A program made the position numbers and the translations under genes. Below the pieces are notes generated by a model, which saw nothing but the letters and a program-made list of their open reading frames with translations, did not search any database and had not been told where the DNA came from. From NCBI GenBank assembly GCA_911728455.2, contig OU452228.1, positions 16,072,104 through 16,136,103 of the forward strand: a stretch of 64,000 bases of DNA, written 5' to 3'. This stretch comes from Marthasterias glacialis (taxonomy: Eukaryota; Echinodermata; Asteroidea; Forcipulatida; Asteriidae). Shown piece by piece: positions 1 to 10,130 of this stretch (position 1 is its first letter; each line of letters begins with the position of its first letter).

Positions 1-832
1 CACAAACGCAACATTTTAGAATTAAAACAGTTTATATAGGCATATTCAATGTGTCTTCTTGGATACTACTACCGTTTTAATAACCGTTTATGAATGAATA
101 AAAATAGGTACATGCAACAGTCGCCTGAATGTTAACCAATTAGAGCGCTGGCTGTGCAATGTGATTTTGCAAGAGGGTAGATGATGACCGCCCCATCTTT
201 TCTCTATAAATAGACGGATGATAAGGATGTCAACTGTTGTTTCGTTCATAGTAGTGCTTGAACTTGTCTTTATGATTTTGTAAGACCAAGAAGTTAAATA
301 CACACACCTTAACCATCATACTTTTAAAGTAGCAGAAATTCTTGCAAGGGGCATGGGGATACGTGCCCCCCAATTGATGTCCGTACCCCCGGGTGCTACC
401 CGTTTGACATATGGACTTTTGAGCAGCATAAAATGTTACATTTCATAAGCTTTTATGTTGTAATTTCAACATTTGTAAAACTATTTTTTTCTATTCACAC
501 GCAGACAACATACTTGTTTTTACTGCCACGTCAGATTATCTTATAAAGAAATAGTAAACGGCACACCAAGAGCACTGGTCAAAATAGGAACAATGCAAAC
601 GGAGGCTACTGATGAGGCACTCCCTTGTAACCCCAAAAACTTTACCCTAATCTCGCAGCTGCTTGCAGGCTTAAAATATGTAATTATAACAGATAGCTAA
701 TTCACATTATCGAACCAACCCCAACCAAACAGCCAGAAATAAGAAACCGAGAACTGAAAAAAATAAAATCATCTCATTCGAAATAGATAACTTAATAAAT
801 AAATGAAGAAGTAAACGAATAGGCCTACTTAC
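1..832. other. Non-coding left edge
   Basis: I see no gene that I can support here. If the minus-strand exon at 833-907 is real, this stretch would be its first intron and possibly later exons, but I could not identify a convincing next exon. The short open frames show no recognisable domain. Confidence 0.4.
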
Positions 833-907
833 AATTGTGTAGACCCCACTCGCGTAAGAGCCAGAGCGAACATTGTTAAAACAGCAGCATTTGGTAATAA
901 TAGCCAT
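833..907 (-). CDS. Possible first coding exon of a small LAPTM-like membrane protein (partial)
   Basis: Reading the minus strand from the ATG at 907 gives 25 residues, including KCCCFNNVRSGSYASGVYTI, then an exact donor GTAAGT at 832-827, so the exon would end in phase 0. A cysteine cluster followed by a VR(S/T)G motif and the start of a hydrophobic segment resembles the N-terminus of LAPTM4-type lysosomal tetraspanning proteins and related invertebrate families. An upstream GTG-initiated extension in the same frame is lysine-rich and probably untranslated. The rest of the gene would lie toward or beyond the left edge. Family assignment rests on a short motif only. Confidence 0.3.
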
Positions 908-1289
908 GATGTCGCCCTGCTTGTCGTCAGAGGTTTTCCTCTTTTTTTTTTTACGATTGATAGTTTTCTCACAGGTTTTTCTTGCCACCCAAGAAAATCA
1001 AACTTTCCATAAAAATGGCGCCGAAGTCTGAACGACAGATACCGGAATGTGTCGGTATGTGATTCGTACAGTGTGTATGAATGAACACCATATGCAGACG
1101 CCTGGTGTGTAAGGGCGGGGCGTGTACATCGGACTGAGCAAGTCTAACGTTGCCTTTTGGGGGTTGACCTTAAGTGCATGGTGTTAAAGGTGTATGCATA
1201 CATGCACATCATTGGTTATTATTGTCTACACTGAACCCTAATCTTCACAAGTCATTCAAAATCATCTAAACGATTGTGACACATATGAA

Positions 1290-1770
1290 ATTCTCCCACC
1301 AGGGGCAGTGTGGATCCTTTACGACTCAAAATAGTATTTTTTTTAAATAATAATTTGAGGACTGAGGCACAAGGACTCCGCTTCATAAACTCATATCGGT
1401 TGATTTTGAAGGATTGAGGCAGTGGGGATCCTACATAAACTGCCCTCGGTTGGATTTGGAGGATTGTAGCGGTAGGAATTTTACATAAATTCCTTCCGGT
1501 TGACCTTGTATAAGGGTTGAGGCATTGTAGGGACTTTTGTACAATATAAACTCCTCTCGGTTGACTACGGAGGATTAAGGCAGCAGGAATATATCCATGA
1601 ACTTCTCGTGGTTCATTTTGGAGGGTTAACCAACCTACTTGACTTCTTCGTGCCCGGAGGGGACATAAGGCCGGAGTGGAGGGTTGAGGCAGACATAAAC
1701 TCTTAAGTTGATTTTGAAGAATCGAGGATAGGGATCCTACATGAACTCATATCGCTTGACTTTGGAGGAA
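1290..1770. repeat. Degenerate minisatellite-like repeat
   Basis: Diverged units of roughly 50-60 bp recur. Each contains a variant of CATAAACTC, then TCGGTTGA, then TTGGAGGATT and GAGGCAG, for example near 1384, 1434, 1483, 1545, 1690 and 1739. Spacing is irregular, so the array is old or has suffered indels. Nothing coding is apparent. Confidence 0.6.
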
Positions 1771-2170
1771 AACAATTCTCGTGATTTGTACTTGGATTGT
1801 TTCCTTTAAAAGAAAAATAAATGTGTTGCTCCTGAACTTTGATTCGTTTTCCAGAATAACAGTTATTAAAGGTGATAATTCCCAGGTTTTTGCCATTGGG
1901 AATACAGCCAAAGAGTATTGGGATTGGCCATCTTCCCAATTGGGAACTTTCGTTCTTCCCTCTGCAAAGCTGAGATGCCCCACTACCAACTATATATACC
2001 TAAATTACAAGTCTGAATCGCAAAGAAAGATTAATTGAGTTAAGTCAAACCTTCCATACTTATCAAACTCAACTGTGACTCTAGTCAAAGTCAGCCATCA
2101 CAACAATTAGCCTATAAAGCAACTGTTATGAGTGAAGAATTATCAGAGAAAAGTGAAACAGCCACTGGTT

Positions 2171-2960
2171 GAACTCCCACAAGAAACTCCCATAAGGAAC
2201 TCCCATAAGGAACTCCCATAAAGAACTCCCATAAGGAACTCCCATAAGGAACTCTCTTAAAGAACTCCCATAAGGAGCTCCCATAAAGAACTCCCATAAG
2301 GAACTCCCCTAAGGAACTCCCATGAGGAACTCCCATAAGGAACTCCCATAAAGAACTCCCATAAAGAACTCCCATAAGGAACTCCCATAAGGAACTCCCA
2401 TAAGGAACTCCCATAAAGAACTCCCATAAAGAACTCCCATAAGGAACTCCCATAAGGAACTCTCTTAAAGAACTCCCATAAGGAACTCCCATAAGGAACT
2501 CCCCTAAGGAACTCCCCTAAGGAACTCCCATAAGGAACTCCCCTAAGGAACTCCCCTAAGGAACTCCCATAAGGAACTCCCCTAAGGAACTCCCATAAGG
2601 AACTCACATAAGGAGCTCACATAAGGAACTCCCATAAAGAACTCCCATAAGGAACTCCCCTAAGGAACTCCCATGAGGAACTCCCATAAGGAACTCCCCT
2701 AAGGAACTCCCCTAAGGAACTCCCATAAGGAACTCCCATAAGGAACTCCCCTAAGGAACTCCCCTAAGGAACTCCCATAAGGAACTCCCCTAAGGAACTC
2801 CCATAAGGAACTCACATAAGGAGCTCACATAATGAACTCTCTTAAAAACTCCTATAAGTAACTCCCATAAGGAACTCCCCTAAGGAACTCCCCTAAGGAA
2901 CTCCCATAAGGAACTCCCCTAAGGAACTCCCGTAAGGAACTCCCATAAGGAACTCTCTTA
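2171..2960. repeat. 13-bp tandem minisatellite, about 60 units
   Basis: The unit is ATAAGGAACTCCC, with common variants at two positions (CTAAGG, ATAAAG). The array is long and nearly uninterrupted. Because 13 is not a multiple of 3 it creates long minus-strand open frames with a 13-residue period (GVPYGSSLWEF-like); these are artefacts of the repeat. Rare variants recur 208 bp apart, showing a higher-order unit of 16 monomers. Confidence 0.95.
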
Positions 2961-3075
2961 TAATTAAAGTCAATATCCGAAACAAAAGATGTCTTGAGCT
3001 TCTTGAGCACTATACAATGTAAGTGCATTTAATAAACGAACCATTAAGACAACCTCCACTATGAATGCACACACG

Positions 3076-3225
3076 ATATCTATTGACATTGTAGCACAAA
3101 AAATAGTTAATGGTCTCACGTTTCAACCCTAGCGGAATCTTTCTCAAAGTCTTTGAGAAAGACTCTGCTGGGATCGAAACATGAGGCCATTGACACTTTT
3201 TTGCATTCATACAATAGATCCTTTT
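3076..3225. mobile_element. MITE-like hairpin element
   Basis: The two halves are inverted copies. AATCTTTCTCAAAG near 3135 faces CTTTGAGAAAGACT near 3151, and the pairing continues outward through TCACGTTTC/GAAACATGA and ATCTATTG/CAATAGAT. The near-palindrome of about 150 bp with almost no loop is typical of small non-autonomous DNA elements. No coding capacity. Confidence 0.65.
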
Positions 3226-3739
3226 GGTTGGTAAGCAGTTAAACATGGGATTTTAACTCGGATTCTGCGTGTTTGACCCATTTCTGGGTCATTTTGAAAC
3301 ATACTGATCTTGCAATGGGTCAGACCCCACGGGACCCGGAATTCGGGTCAGTTTTGACCCGGGAGTTTTTAGAGACGGTGTAATCGTGGAATCGAGTTGC
3401 CTATACGGCAAACTCTGTAATAAAATACCACACGGGTTAAATCTCACATTTGCCTGTGATTTTCCGAACAAAGCTTGTTAAGTGCCACAGAATTGTTCAA
3501 CGTTACTGAATCCTCTAATTATGAGAAAGACTGTTACCAACAAAATGAAGCACCATCTATAGCTTGGATTTTGGAACGGTAAACATGTCTCCGTTTGCGC
3601 CACCAGCATCAGTGCTCTTAATCTCCACTCGAGACTCCTTGACTTGGGTCTACCCGTCAACGTCGTGGAGTTCATGCGATCCAGTCCGATTTATTCACAC
3701 ACTGAGGTGCATAAAGCAACACTTTTAACCTTGTATTAT

Positions 3740-4390
3740 CATTCTTTTAGGTATTAAAATGTGTGAGATTCGGACTGGGGCTCAGCACAAAGGAGACAAA
3801 ATACATGGTATACAACAACAACACAGAAATGCGCATAAAGACCGCTAAGACAAAACTGGAAAAAGTTACAGACTTAAGTAGTTAGGTCATGGGTGGATGA
3901 TACAGATAAATATGTAAGAGAACGTGAGGCCTTAGCCTGGAAAGCTCTAAACTCCAAGTCAGTCTGCCAGTTCTGTCAGAAATGGAGCATGGAGGCTGAC
4001 GCTCAGATTCTTATTCTTCGTTACAGTGGTGCCAGTCCTGCTCTATAGCTGTGAGGCCTGGACGTTGACCAAACGTCTAGAGAAGAAAAGGCTACATGGG
4101 TGCTATACCAGAATTATCAGAGTGGTTAAAATGGTTCACTCTACGGGGCACTACCAAAAGATCAGTGACAAGATCAGGGTCAGGAGACTGAAATTTGCAG
4201 GGCACTGTCACATACATCATGAGCTTGCTGTCAAGAGCCTGGTGCTTTGTGGCAGACGACCATAGAGTTATATAATTATGCAGACGACCCAGAGGAAGAC
4301 CAATGTAGAAAAAATTTGTCACAAAACACCCCAGGCTTCCTGAAGGAAGAACGACCGGCTGCTATGGGGGATAGGAAACAGCCGAGAGCC
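3740..4390 (+). pseudogene. Decayed non-LTR retrotransposon (LINE) reverse-transcriptase fragment
   Basis: Pieces in different frames read like the C-terminal part of a LINE reverse transcriptase. One piece around 3750-3900 contains KETKYMVYNNN and then a WVDDTDKY-like segment at 3890-3915. An open stretch at 4026-4265 reads VLLYSCEAWTLTKRLE and later RVRRLKFAGHC, the thumb region and C-terminal tail pattern of RTE/craniofacial-development-like elements common in marine invertebrates. Stops and frameshifts separate the pieces, and no endonuclease or RT palm motif survives. It is a 5'-truncated, dead copy. Confidence 0.7.
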
Positions 4391-4839
4391 ATTGTCCGGC
4401 TGATATCATCGACTTAAGCAAAGCAAGTATTAAACTTACAGACAAATCTTTTGTTCTCGGAAATAGCGAGCATGCTCAGAACTACGAAATTAATGAAAAG
4501 GATACCCGGGACGTCTGGTTCCAAAGTCTCCCGTTTTGCTAACAAATACAAATGCCATTTGCCATTTGCGTATGTTACCAATGTGAGATAAATTTATATT
4601 GAAATAAGGCACGCAACGTCAACATCGTTTGTTGTTGAGAGTGAACACTTTTTGTGGTTTTTGTGTGTTTTTCTTCTCCTGTAAAATGGGGCATGATGCT
4701 CATAACAATCCAAGATTGCAGCGGAACGGTAAGAGGACCGAGTTTGCTCAATGGCCCCCGCGAACATAAAAACAAACAAATAACAACACCCATGTCAAGT
4801 TAATGCGTTTGTAGAAATGCCTACGCGCAATGCGCGATT

Positions 4840-5085
4840 TATTATGAAGAGACATAGCAAAGGTCGTGGGTTCGAATCCAAGCCGAGTAACATGCACGTG
4901 GATTTCTTTTTCCACAGAACTCGGGAAAGCACTGATAATAATTATAATAACAATAATAATAATAATTTAAAATTGATAATGCGCCCTTTACATTATAGGC
5001 CTATTATCAAAAGATAAAAATGCACAGAACGGAAGAAAAGGTATTCAGTGCTTAAACACATCGGTGTATGGTTAAAACATAAATA
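4840..5085 (+). mobile_element. tRNA-derived SINE, split by an AAT microsatellite
   Basis: A polymerase III B-box-like sequence GGTTCGAATCC lies at 4869-4879, followed by a SINE body (TCTTTTTCCACAGAACTCGGG). After an AAT-rich tract at 4936-4965, related tail sequence resumes near 5046 with AACACATCGGTGTATGG. The same tail is seen at 15815-15840 and a relative of it at 40857-40890. The D-arm region is degraded, so this is not a functional tRNA. Confidence 0.6.
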
Positions 5086-5385
5086 ACATTCTTTATCCCC
5101 CATGCAAACTTAACAGTTATCGGAAATTAAAAGAAATTTCGGTCACATCTTTTTATTTTTGTTTCATTTTATTATTATTATTAATTAATTTCTATGAATG
5201 AGCCATCATTGGGACAATTATTTTTTACCGCGTTGGAAATTCAGATTACCCCCCAGAACTTTCTTTGAGTAGACCTCATGATGCATCGATCTCCAAATAG
5301 CAAGTCAATCTATTTCACGTAATGGGTGCCCAGTGCAACCAAACGAAACGGTTAATATTAATTGTTTCATTCCGAAAAGAACTTA

Positions 5386-5691
5386 AGTCTAGTACACACC
5401 GATATGGTAAACAAAAAAGAGAAACGGTTAATATTAACGTTCTCGTGAAATGGTGATGAGTATTAAATACACACATTAAATTTTATTTCCCGACAGAAAC
5501 GTCATTCCAAAAAGTCTGAACCAAAGTCTTGTTCACGGACACGGTAAACAAAAGAAACTGTTAATATTAACGTTCTCGTGAAAATGGTCGTAATACGCAT
5601 ACTCGTGTTAACAGAAGTTTTAATTTATTTTCCGGCAGCCGCGTAAAGAGACGTCATTTCCCCCAAAAGCCATAGTCTATAGCACACCAAC
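5386..5691 (+). repeat. Tandem 140-150-bp units abutting the start of GT31 copy A
   Basis: Units begin with AGTCT at 5386, 5525 and 5674 and share GGTAAACAAAA followed by TTAATATTAACGTTCTCGTG. A partial earlier copy lies near 5345. The third unit contains the start codon of the galactosyltransferase gene at 5692. Unit 1 carries its own ATG at 5404 opening a 14-codon frame (MVNKKEKRLILTFS) that resembles the true N-terminus MINKRKLRLAF. The 5' end of the gene therefore seems to have been duplicated upstream. Confidence 0.65.
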
Positions 5692-6816
5692 ATGATAAAC
5701 AAAAGAAAACTGCGTTTGGCCTTCGGTGGTATCGTTATTTATGGTGGATTTTTGGTAACCTTCTGTTTCTTTGCAACGATAACTTCTCACACACCCTTGA
5801 AACATATTGCAGCATCAGTGGACATCGAAGCAGCAGATGATGCTATCGTTAAAGCTCCGGTTGTGCGAAGTACGTTTGCTAACAGTACAGTTGCACATTA
5901 CTTTTTAAGTACACGCGTGGTTCAACCAGTTCTCACTCCAGATCCAGTAAACCCACACCCTTTTAATTTTACCATCTCTAATTCGGACGCGTGTACAAAG
6001 AGGAGTGGAAACAACGGTGAAGTGTTCTTGGTACTCCTAGTCAAGACCCGACCAGGCGAGACATTCGACCGGAAGCAAGTACGCCACACCTGGGGTGGTG
6101 TTGAGGAGGTCCTCGGCAGGCGGGTTCTGACAATGTTTCTGATTGGGAAAGTGGATGATCCTTCCGTTGAACGGCTCATTACAGAAGAGGATAAAAACCA
6201 CCACGATCTGATCCAAGAGAACTTCAAAGACACCTACTACAACCTGACGCATAAGAACGTCATGGGGTGGAGATGGGTGTCAACTTATTGCCCGCAGACC
6301 AAGTACGTCATGAGCGTAGACGTGGACATGATGATCAACATTCGTAATCTTGTCGTGCGTCTCGAGAAGATGCCGCGAAGAAACTTTGCCGAAGGACGTT
6401 TGAAAACCCAAGACCCATCGGTAAGGGATAAGAAATCGAAGTGGTACGTGTCTGAAGAAGAATACGCAGCCCTGACGTACCCACCGTTCCTGAACGGTGG
6501 ATGTTACGTCGTGTCGATAGACGTAGCCATTGTCATCTTCAAGACGTCGGCGTATGTCCCCTTCTTTAAACTGGACGACGTCTACTTTGGAATGGTCCTA
6601 TTCAAGGCAGGGGTGAAGGGTCACTACTCCAAGCTCTACCAGCAGTTGACCCCTAACAAATATCAAGCGTTGAAGGAAGGAATCGGCGTCGGGAAACCCC
6701 ACAACAATCGTGGAATCGACCACAAATATATCGACGAGTGGAACTTCGTGGTGGGATCCAAACTTGAACAGGATAAGCTTATCCTACCAAAAGATTTATT
6801 CGATTGGAAGGTATGA
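5692..6816 (+). CDS. Beta-1,3-galactosyltransferase-like protein, GT31 family (copy A)
   Basis: A single open frame encodes 374 residues, a usual length for the family. It reads as a type II Golgi membrane protein: short basic N-terminus, membrane segment at residues 10-31, stem to about 95, then the catalytic domain. GT31 landmarks are RKQVRHTW at 127-134, the metal-binding DxD region SVDVDMMIN at 208-216, YPPFLNGGCYVVS at 263-275 and LDDVYFG at 294-300, where most relatives have EDVYVG. N-glycosylation sequons lie at 64, 92 and 184. Family members transfer galactose or N-acetylglucosamine from UDP-sugars onto glycans; which sugar and acceptor cannot be told here. The ATG is the first in frame before the membrane segment. 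Copy B 5 kb away is a close paralogue. The DVD in place of the usual DDD is shared by both copies. Single-exon structure is common in this family. Confidence 0.88.
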   Translation: MINKRKLRLAFGGIVIYGGFLVTFCFFATITSHTPLKHIAASVDIEAADDAIVKAPVVRSTFANSTVAHYFLSTRVVQPVLTPDPVNPHPFNFTISNSDACTKRSGNNGEVFLVLLVKTRPGETFDRKQVRHTWGGVEEVLGRRVLTMFLIGKVDDPSVERLITEEDKNHHDLIQENFKDTYYNLTHKNVMGWRWVSTYCPQTKYVMSVDVDMMINIRNLVVRLEKMPRRNFAEGRLKTQDPSVRDKKSKWYVSEEEYAALTYPPFLNGGCYVVSIDVAIVIFKTSAYVPFFKLDDVYFGMVLFKAGVKGHYSKLYQQLTPNKYQALKEGIGVGKPHNNRGIDHKYIDEWNFVVGSKLEQDKLILPKDLFDWKV

Positions 6817-7043
6817 AAAAAACGTACCCAATTGTTGCCTTATCTTTCAGCAGAAAACAGCATTGCATATACCACAGGGACTATGCAAATTTCAACTGAG
6901 CTCTGCAGGGCGTTTGCTGCAGACACTTTATCTTTGCTGGTATGTAGGGTTTGTAAGTAAATGACTATATTACCGAGACGAAACCGAATAGTCATTACTC
7001 TGAGCACACACCGATGTTAAAAGAAAATTGGTAAGATTGAAGA

Positions 7044-7049
7044 AATAAA
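7044..7049 (+). terminator. Candidate polyadenylation signal for GT31 copy A
   Basis: AATAAA lies about 230 bases after the stop codon of copy A, inside the 3' flank that is conserved between copies A and B (the GAGACGAAACCGAATAG stretch lies just upstream). This is the first canonical hexamer I noticed after the gene. Confidence 0.45.
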
Positions 7050-7084
7050 TATTTACAGATTTGCACATAGCTTACATGGCATAG

Positions 7085-7290
7085 AGATGCTCATGGTGGA
7101 AAACTTCCTTTGAAATATTTTTGCCTGAAATACTTTAGTTTTGAGAGTGTGTAAAAGAATTAGATTTGATCTCGCAAGACCAGAACAAAAACTAGAATAT
7201 ATTATAAGTTTGTTTGACACTATTTTCTCGTGACTCCAGTGACCAATTGAGCCTAAGTGTTCACAGGTTTGTTATTTCATGTATGCTGGT
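7085..7290. repeat. Dispersed repeat, copy in plus orientation
   Basis: The segment contains TTGATCTCGCAAGACCAGAA and later ATTGAGCCTAAG followed by TTCACAGGTTTGTTATTTCA. The same blocks occur in copies at 18819-19209 and 43409-43782, and inverted at 46540-46812 and around 50780-51090. It is one member of a large interspersed family. Confidence 0.55.
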
Positions 7291-7439
7291 AATCTACTCT
7301 TGAGACAGATGTGAAAATAAGTGAGAAGTTGGGGGTACATGTGAAAATAGGAGAAGTTGAAGCAGTTTGAAGCAGTCGATGCTGGGAATAACTAGTTGCA
7401 AAATGAGTCAACGCGATAACAGTACAAGAAAGATTAAAC

Positions 7440-7522
7440 TCCTCCTTCAAAAAAACCCCAAACAAACAAACAAACAAACAAAACAAACTGCAAAACACAG
7501 CTAACAAGACACCCCCACAAAA

Positions 7523-7566
<44 letters not shown>

Positions 7567-7578
7567 AACAAACAAACA
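7440..7578. repeat. Compound microsatellite (CAAA)n and (GAAA)n
   Basis: A run of CAAA units at about 7460-7485 is followed by an uninterrupted GAAA tract at about 7523-7567 and more CAAA to 7577. It makes a spurious minus-strand open frame rich in Phe and Leu. Confidence 0.9.
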
Positions 7579-7579
7579 C

Positions 7580-8039
7580 GACACGGTCAGGAAAGCAGGG
7601 CAGTAGGCCTAATGTAGCTGGTAGCCAAACAAGATGTCGAAGAACTATTAGATTACTCATTCATTTTCAGTACAGGAAAGATTAAACTGCGCACTACTCC
7701 TTTTTGTTGTAATTTCGTGCAACACACACTAAAAATGTCTTTTGGGGAAATATACTGTGTGCAATGTTTCCTTCACACTTTAAGTAATGTGCGTGGGGAC
7801 CCAAGGTTAACAAAAGGTTCAATCCTCTGATTTTCGAAAAACATATTGATAAGACCAAGTTCAAACACAATAAAATATTGAACAATGATTTATGTTTTTT
7901 GTATATTCTTTACATAATTATGTTTATATTTGTTTCGATTTAGAGTCTGAAAATAAAAAAAAATTCATGGATTTAAGGAGAATCATTTTCTACCACTTTG
8001 AAAAGTATAACTATTTCTATTTTGATGTGAACAAAGACA
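7580..8039. other. Non-coding spacer
   Basis: AT-rich sequence between the microsatellite and the interrupted SINE. I see no gene or repeat that I can name. Confidence 0.4.
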
Positions 8040-8290
8040 AATTATCTCGAGCGGGATTTGAACCTGCAATCCCTGGATTGACGTGCCGGTGTCATAGGGT
8101 ATTCTGTCCTAGGATAATGTGTCCACCATACGGTAAATTAATGTGGGCTGGAAGAGTTTACTCAAAAGAGGGCGCTATCAGAAGGAGTTAGTACACAATT
8201 CGCCGTATGCCCGGACAGAATCTCCTGCCGGACAGAATCTCCTTACACACCGGCGCTCTACCAACTGCTATATTTAGCCCTAATGTTGGC
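8040..8290 (-). mobile_element. SINE tRNA head interrupted by a small inverted-repeat insertion
   Basis: On the minus strand the outer parts read as a tRNA-like head: an A-box-like AGTTGGTAGAGCGCCGG near 8265-8245 and a B-box GGTTCAAATCCC near 8060. They are separated by about 150 bp (about 8090-8238) whose ends, ATTCTGTCC and GGACAGAAT, are inverted copies. The insertion falls where the anticodon loop would be. Bases flanking it can pair as the anticodon stem (CCGGTGT and ACACCGG). Confidence 0.5.
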
Positions 8291-8984
8291 GGTCTCCCTA
8301 TTTTTGTCAATATCTTACAACTATTTCTCCTGACAGTACTGTTCCATTCACCAAGTATAGCTTTCAGACTGAAAATCGTTTCAAGACAAATAATGTGAAC
8401 TGTACCTTCAAGTTTGGATAGTTTGTTTAAAAAAAACAAACCTTTGTTATGATCACGCACATAAAGAGGTTATGCAAAGTTCTATTTGCTTTCTGTAACA
8501 GCTTTTGCTTCCGATGTTATCAGTCGCCTTTGTTGCTATACCATGCCCGATGGGGGGCAGGGAGCCGGAGTTCCCCCATCAAATTCTAACCGTGGAGGCA
8601 GAAAAGAGGAAAAGGGTGTGTCAGCGGGAATCGTCTAAAGAATTCCCAAGATTCCCAGAACACACAAAAAGGAGGGGGTAGGGTGGGTGGGGGTACACCA
8701 TGCCACATATCAAATACCAAAATGTTTAATATGTCACGAGGTCATCAGTCGACACAGCATTCCCCCTTGGGATATCAATCAAACAAACTAGTTTATCACA
8801 ACCACAGAATCTCTACTCCATGATTTTATCCTTTTTAGACTACACAAAAGGCACAACCATGCACAATGGCATTCAGTTTATACTACCCAGCGTATACGTT
8901 AATCCCCTTGTTGGCAAAATCCGTGTTCGAATTGGACTTTTTTTGGGGTAAACTAACCGAACAAATGCTATACAATAACAAGCG
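8291..8984. other. Non-coding spacer
   Basis: No gene or clear repeat is visible. A G-rich purine stretch at 8671-8693 and a plain AT-rich background precede the 76-bp array. Confidence 0.4.
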
Positions 8985-10130
8985 CTAACTCACGGTCTCA
9001 GACTTGACCGTCGCCCATCACGTATACGCCTTTTGTCACTATACTGATGTCTATCAAAAGCCATAACTCGCAGTTGCCTCTATTGGCTACCATAAGGCCT
9101 AACTCGCAGTCTGAGACTAGACCCTTACATGACATAATGCGTTCGTCATTTGCCTCTATTGGCTACCACAAGGCCTAACTCGCAGTCTGAGACTAGACCC
9201 TTACATGACATAGTGCGTTCGTCATTTGCCTCTATTGGCTACCACAAGGCTTAACTCGCGGTGTGAGACTTGACCCTTACATGACATAATGCGTTCGTCA
9301 TTTGCCTCTATTGGCTATCACAAGGCCTAACTCGCGGTCTCAGACTTGACCCTTACATGACATAATGCGTTCGTCATTTGCCTCTATTGGCTACCACAAG
9401 GCCTAACTTGCGGTCTCAGACTTGACCCTTACATGACATAATGCGTTCGTCATTTGCCTCTATTGGCTACCATAAGGCCTAACTGGCAGTCTGAGACTAG
9501 ACCCTTACATGACATAATGCGTTCGTCATTTGCCTCTATTGGCTACCATAAGGCCTAACTTGCGGTCTGAGACTAGACCCTTACATGACATAATGCGTTC
9601 GTCATTTGCCTCTATTGGCTACCACAAGGCATAACTCGCGGTCTCAGACTTGACCCTTACATGACATAATGCGTTCGTCATTTGCCTCTATTGGCTACCA
9701 CAAGGCCTAACTTGCGGTCTCAGACTTGACCCTTACATGACATAATGCGTTCGTCATTTGCCTCTATTGGCTACCACAAGGCCTAACTCGCGGTCTCAGA
9801 CTAGACCCTTACTTGACATAATGCGTTCGTCATTTGCCTCTATTGGCTACCACAAGGCCTAACTCGCGGTCTCAGACTTGACCCTTACATGACATAATGC
9901 GTTCGTCATTTGCCTCTATTGGCTACCACAAGGCCTAACTCGCGGTCTCAGACTTGACCCTTACATGACATAATGCGTTCGTCATTTGCCTCTATTGGCT
10001 ACCACAAGGCCTAACTCGCGGTCTCAGACTTGACCCTTACATGACATAATGCGTTCGTCATTTGCCTCTATTGGCTACCACAAGGCCTAACTCGCGGTCT
10101 CAGACTTAAGACCCTAACTCGCCAACTGTA
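8985..10130. repeat. 76-bp tandem minisatellite, 14 main units
   Basis: The anchor GCCTCTATTGGCTACC occurs every 76 bp at 9076, 9152, 9228, 9304 and so on to 10064, with partial units at both ends. Units are very similar. Two subtypes differ in CAGTCTGAGACTAGACCC versus CGGTCTCAGACTTGACCC. Each unit carries an ATTGG motif (inverted CCAAT). The array lies between GT31 copies A and B and ends about 690 bp before the start of copy B. Confidence 0.95.

Noticed and set aside
2112..2607. Long minus-strand open frames with a GVPYGSSLWEF-like repeat
   Set aside because: They are the translation of the 13-bp minisatellite; the period of 13 residues follows from 13 not dividing by 3. No start context or splice sites support a gene.
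4026..4265. Open frame as a possible host gene
   Set aside because: It reads as the tail of a LINE reverse transcriptase and lies in a frame-broken context.
5922..6252. Minus-strand frames opposite GT31 copy A (same opposite copy B at 11062-11392)
   Set aside because: Antisense shadows of a conserved coding region; no domain, and copies change with the sense frame.
9076..10080. CRISPR-like array from the regular 76-bp repeat
   Set aside because: Units are contiguous with no unique spacers, and the genome is animal; it is a minisatellite.
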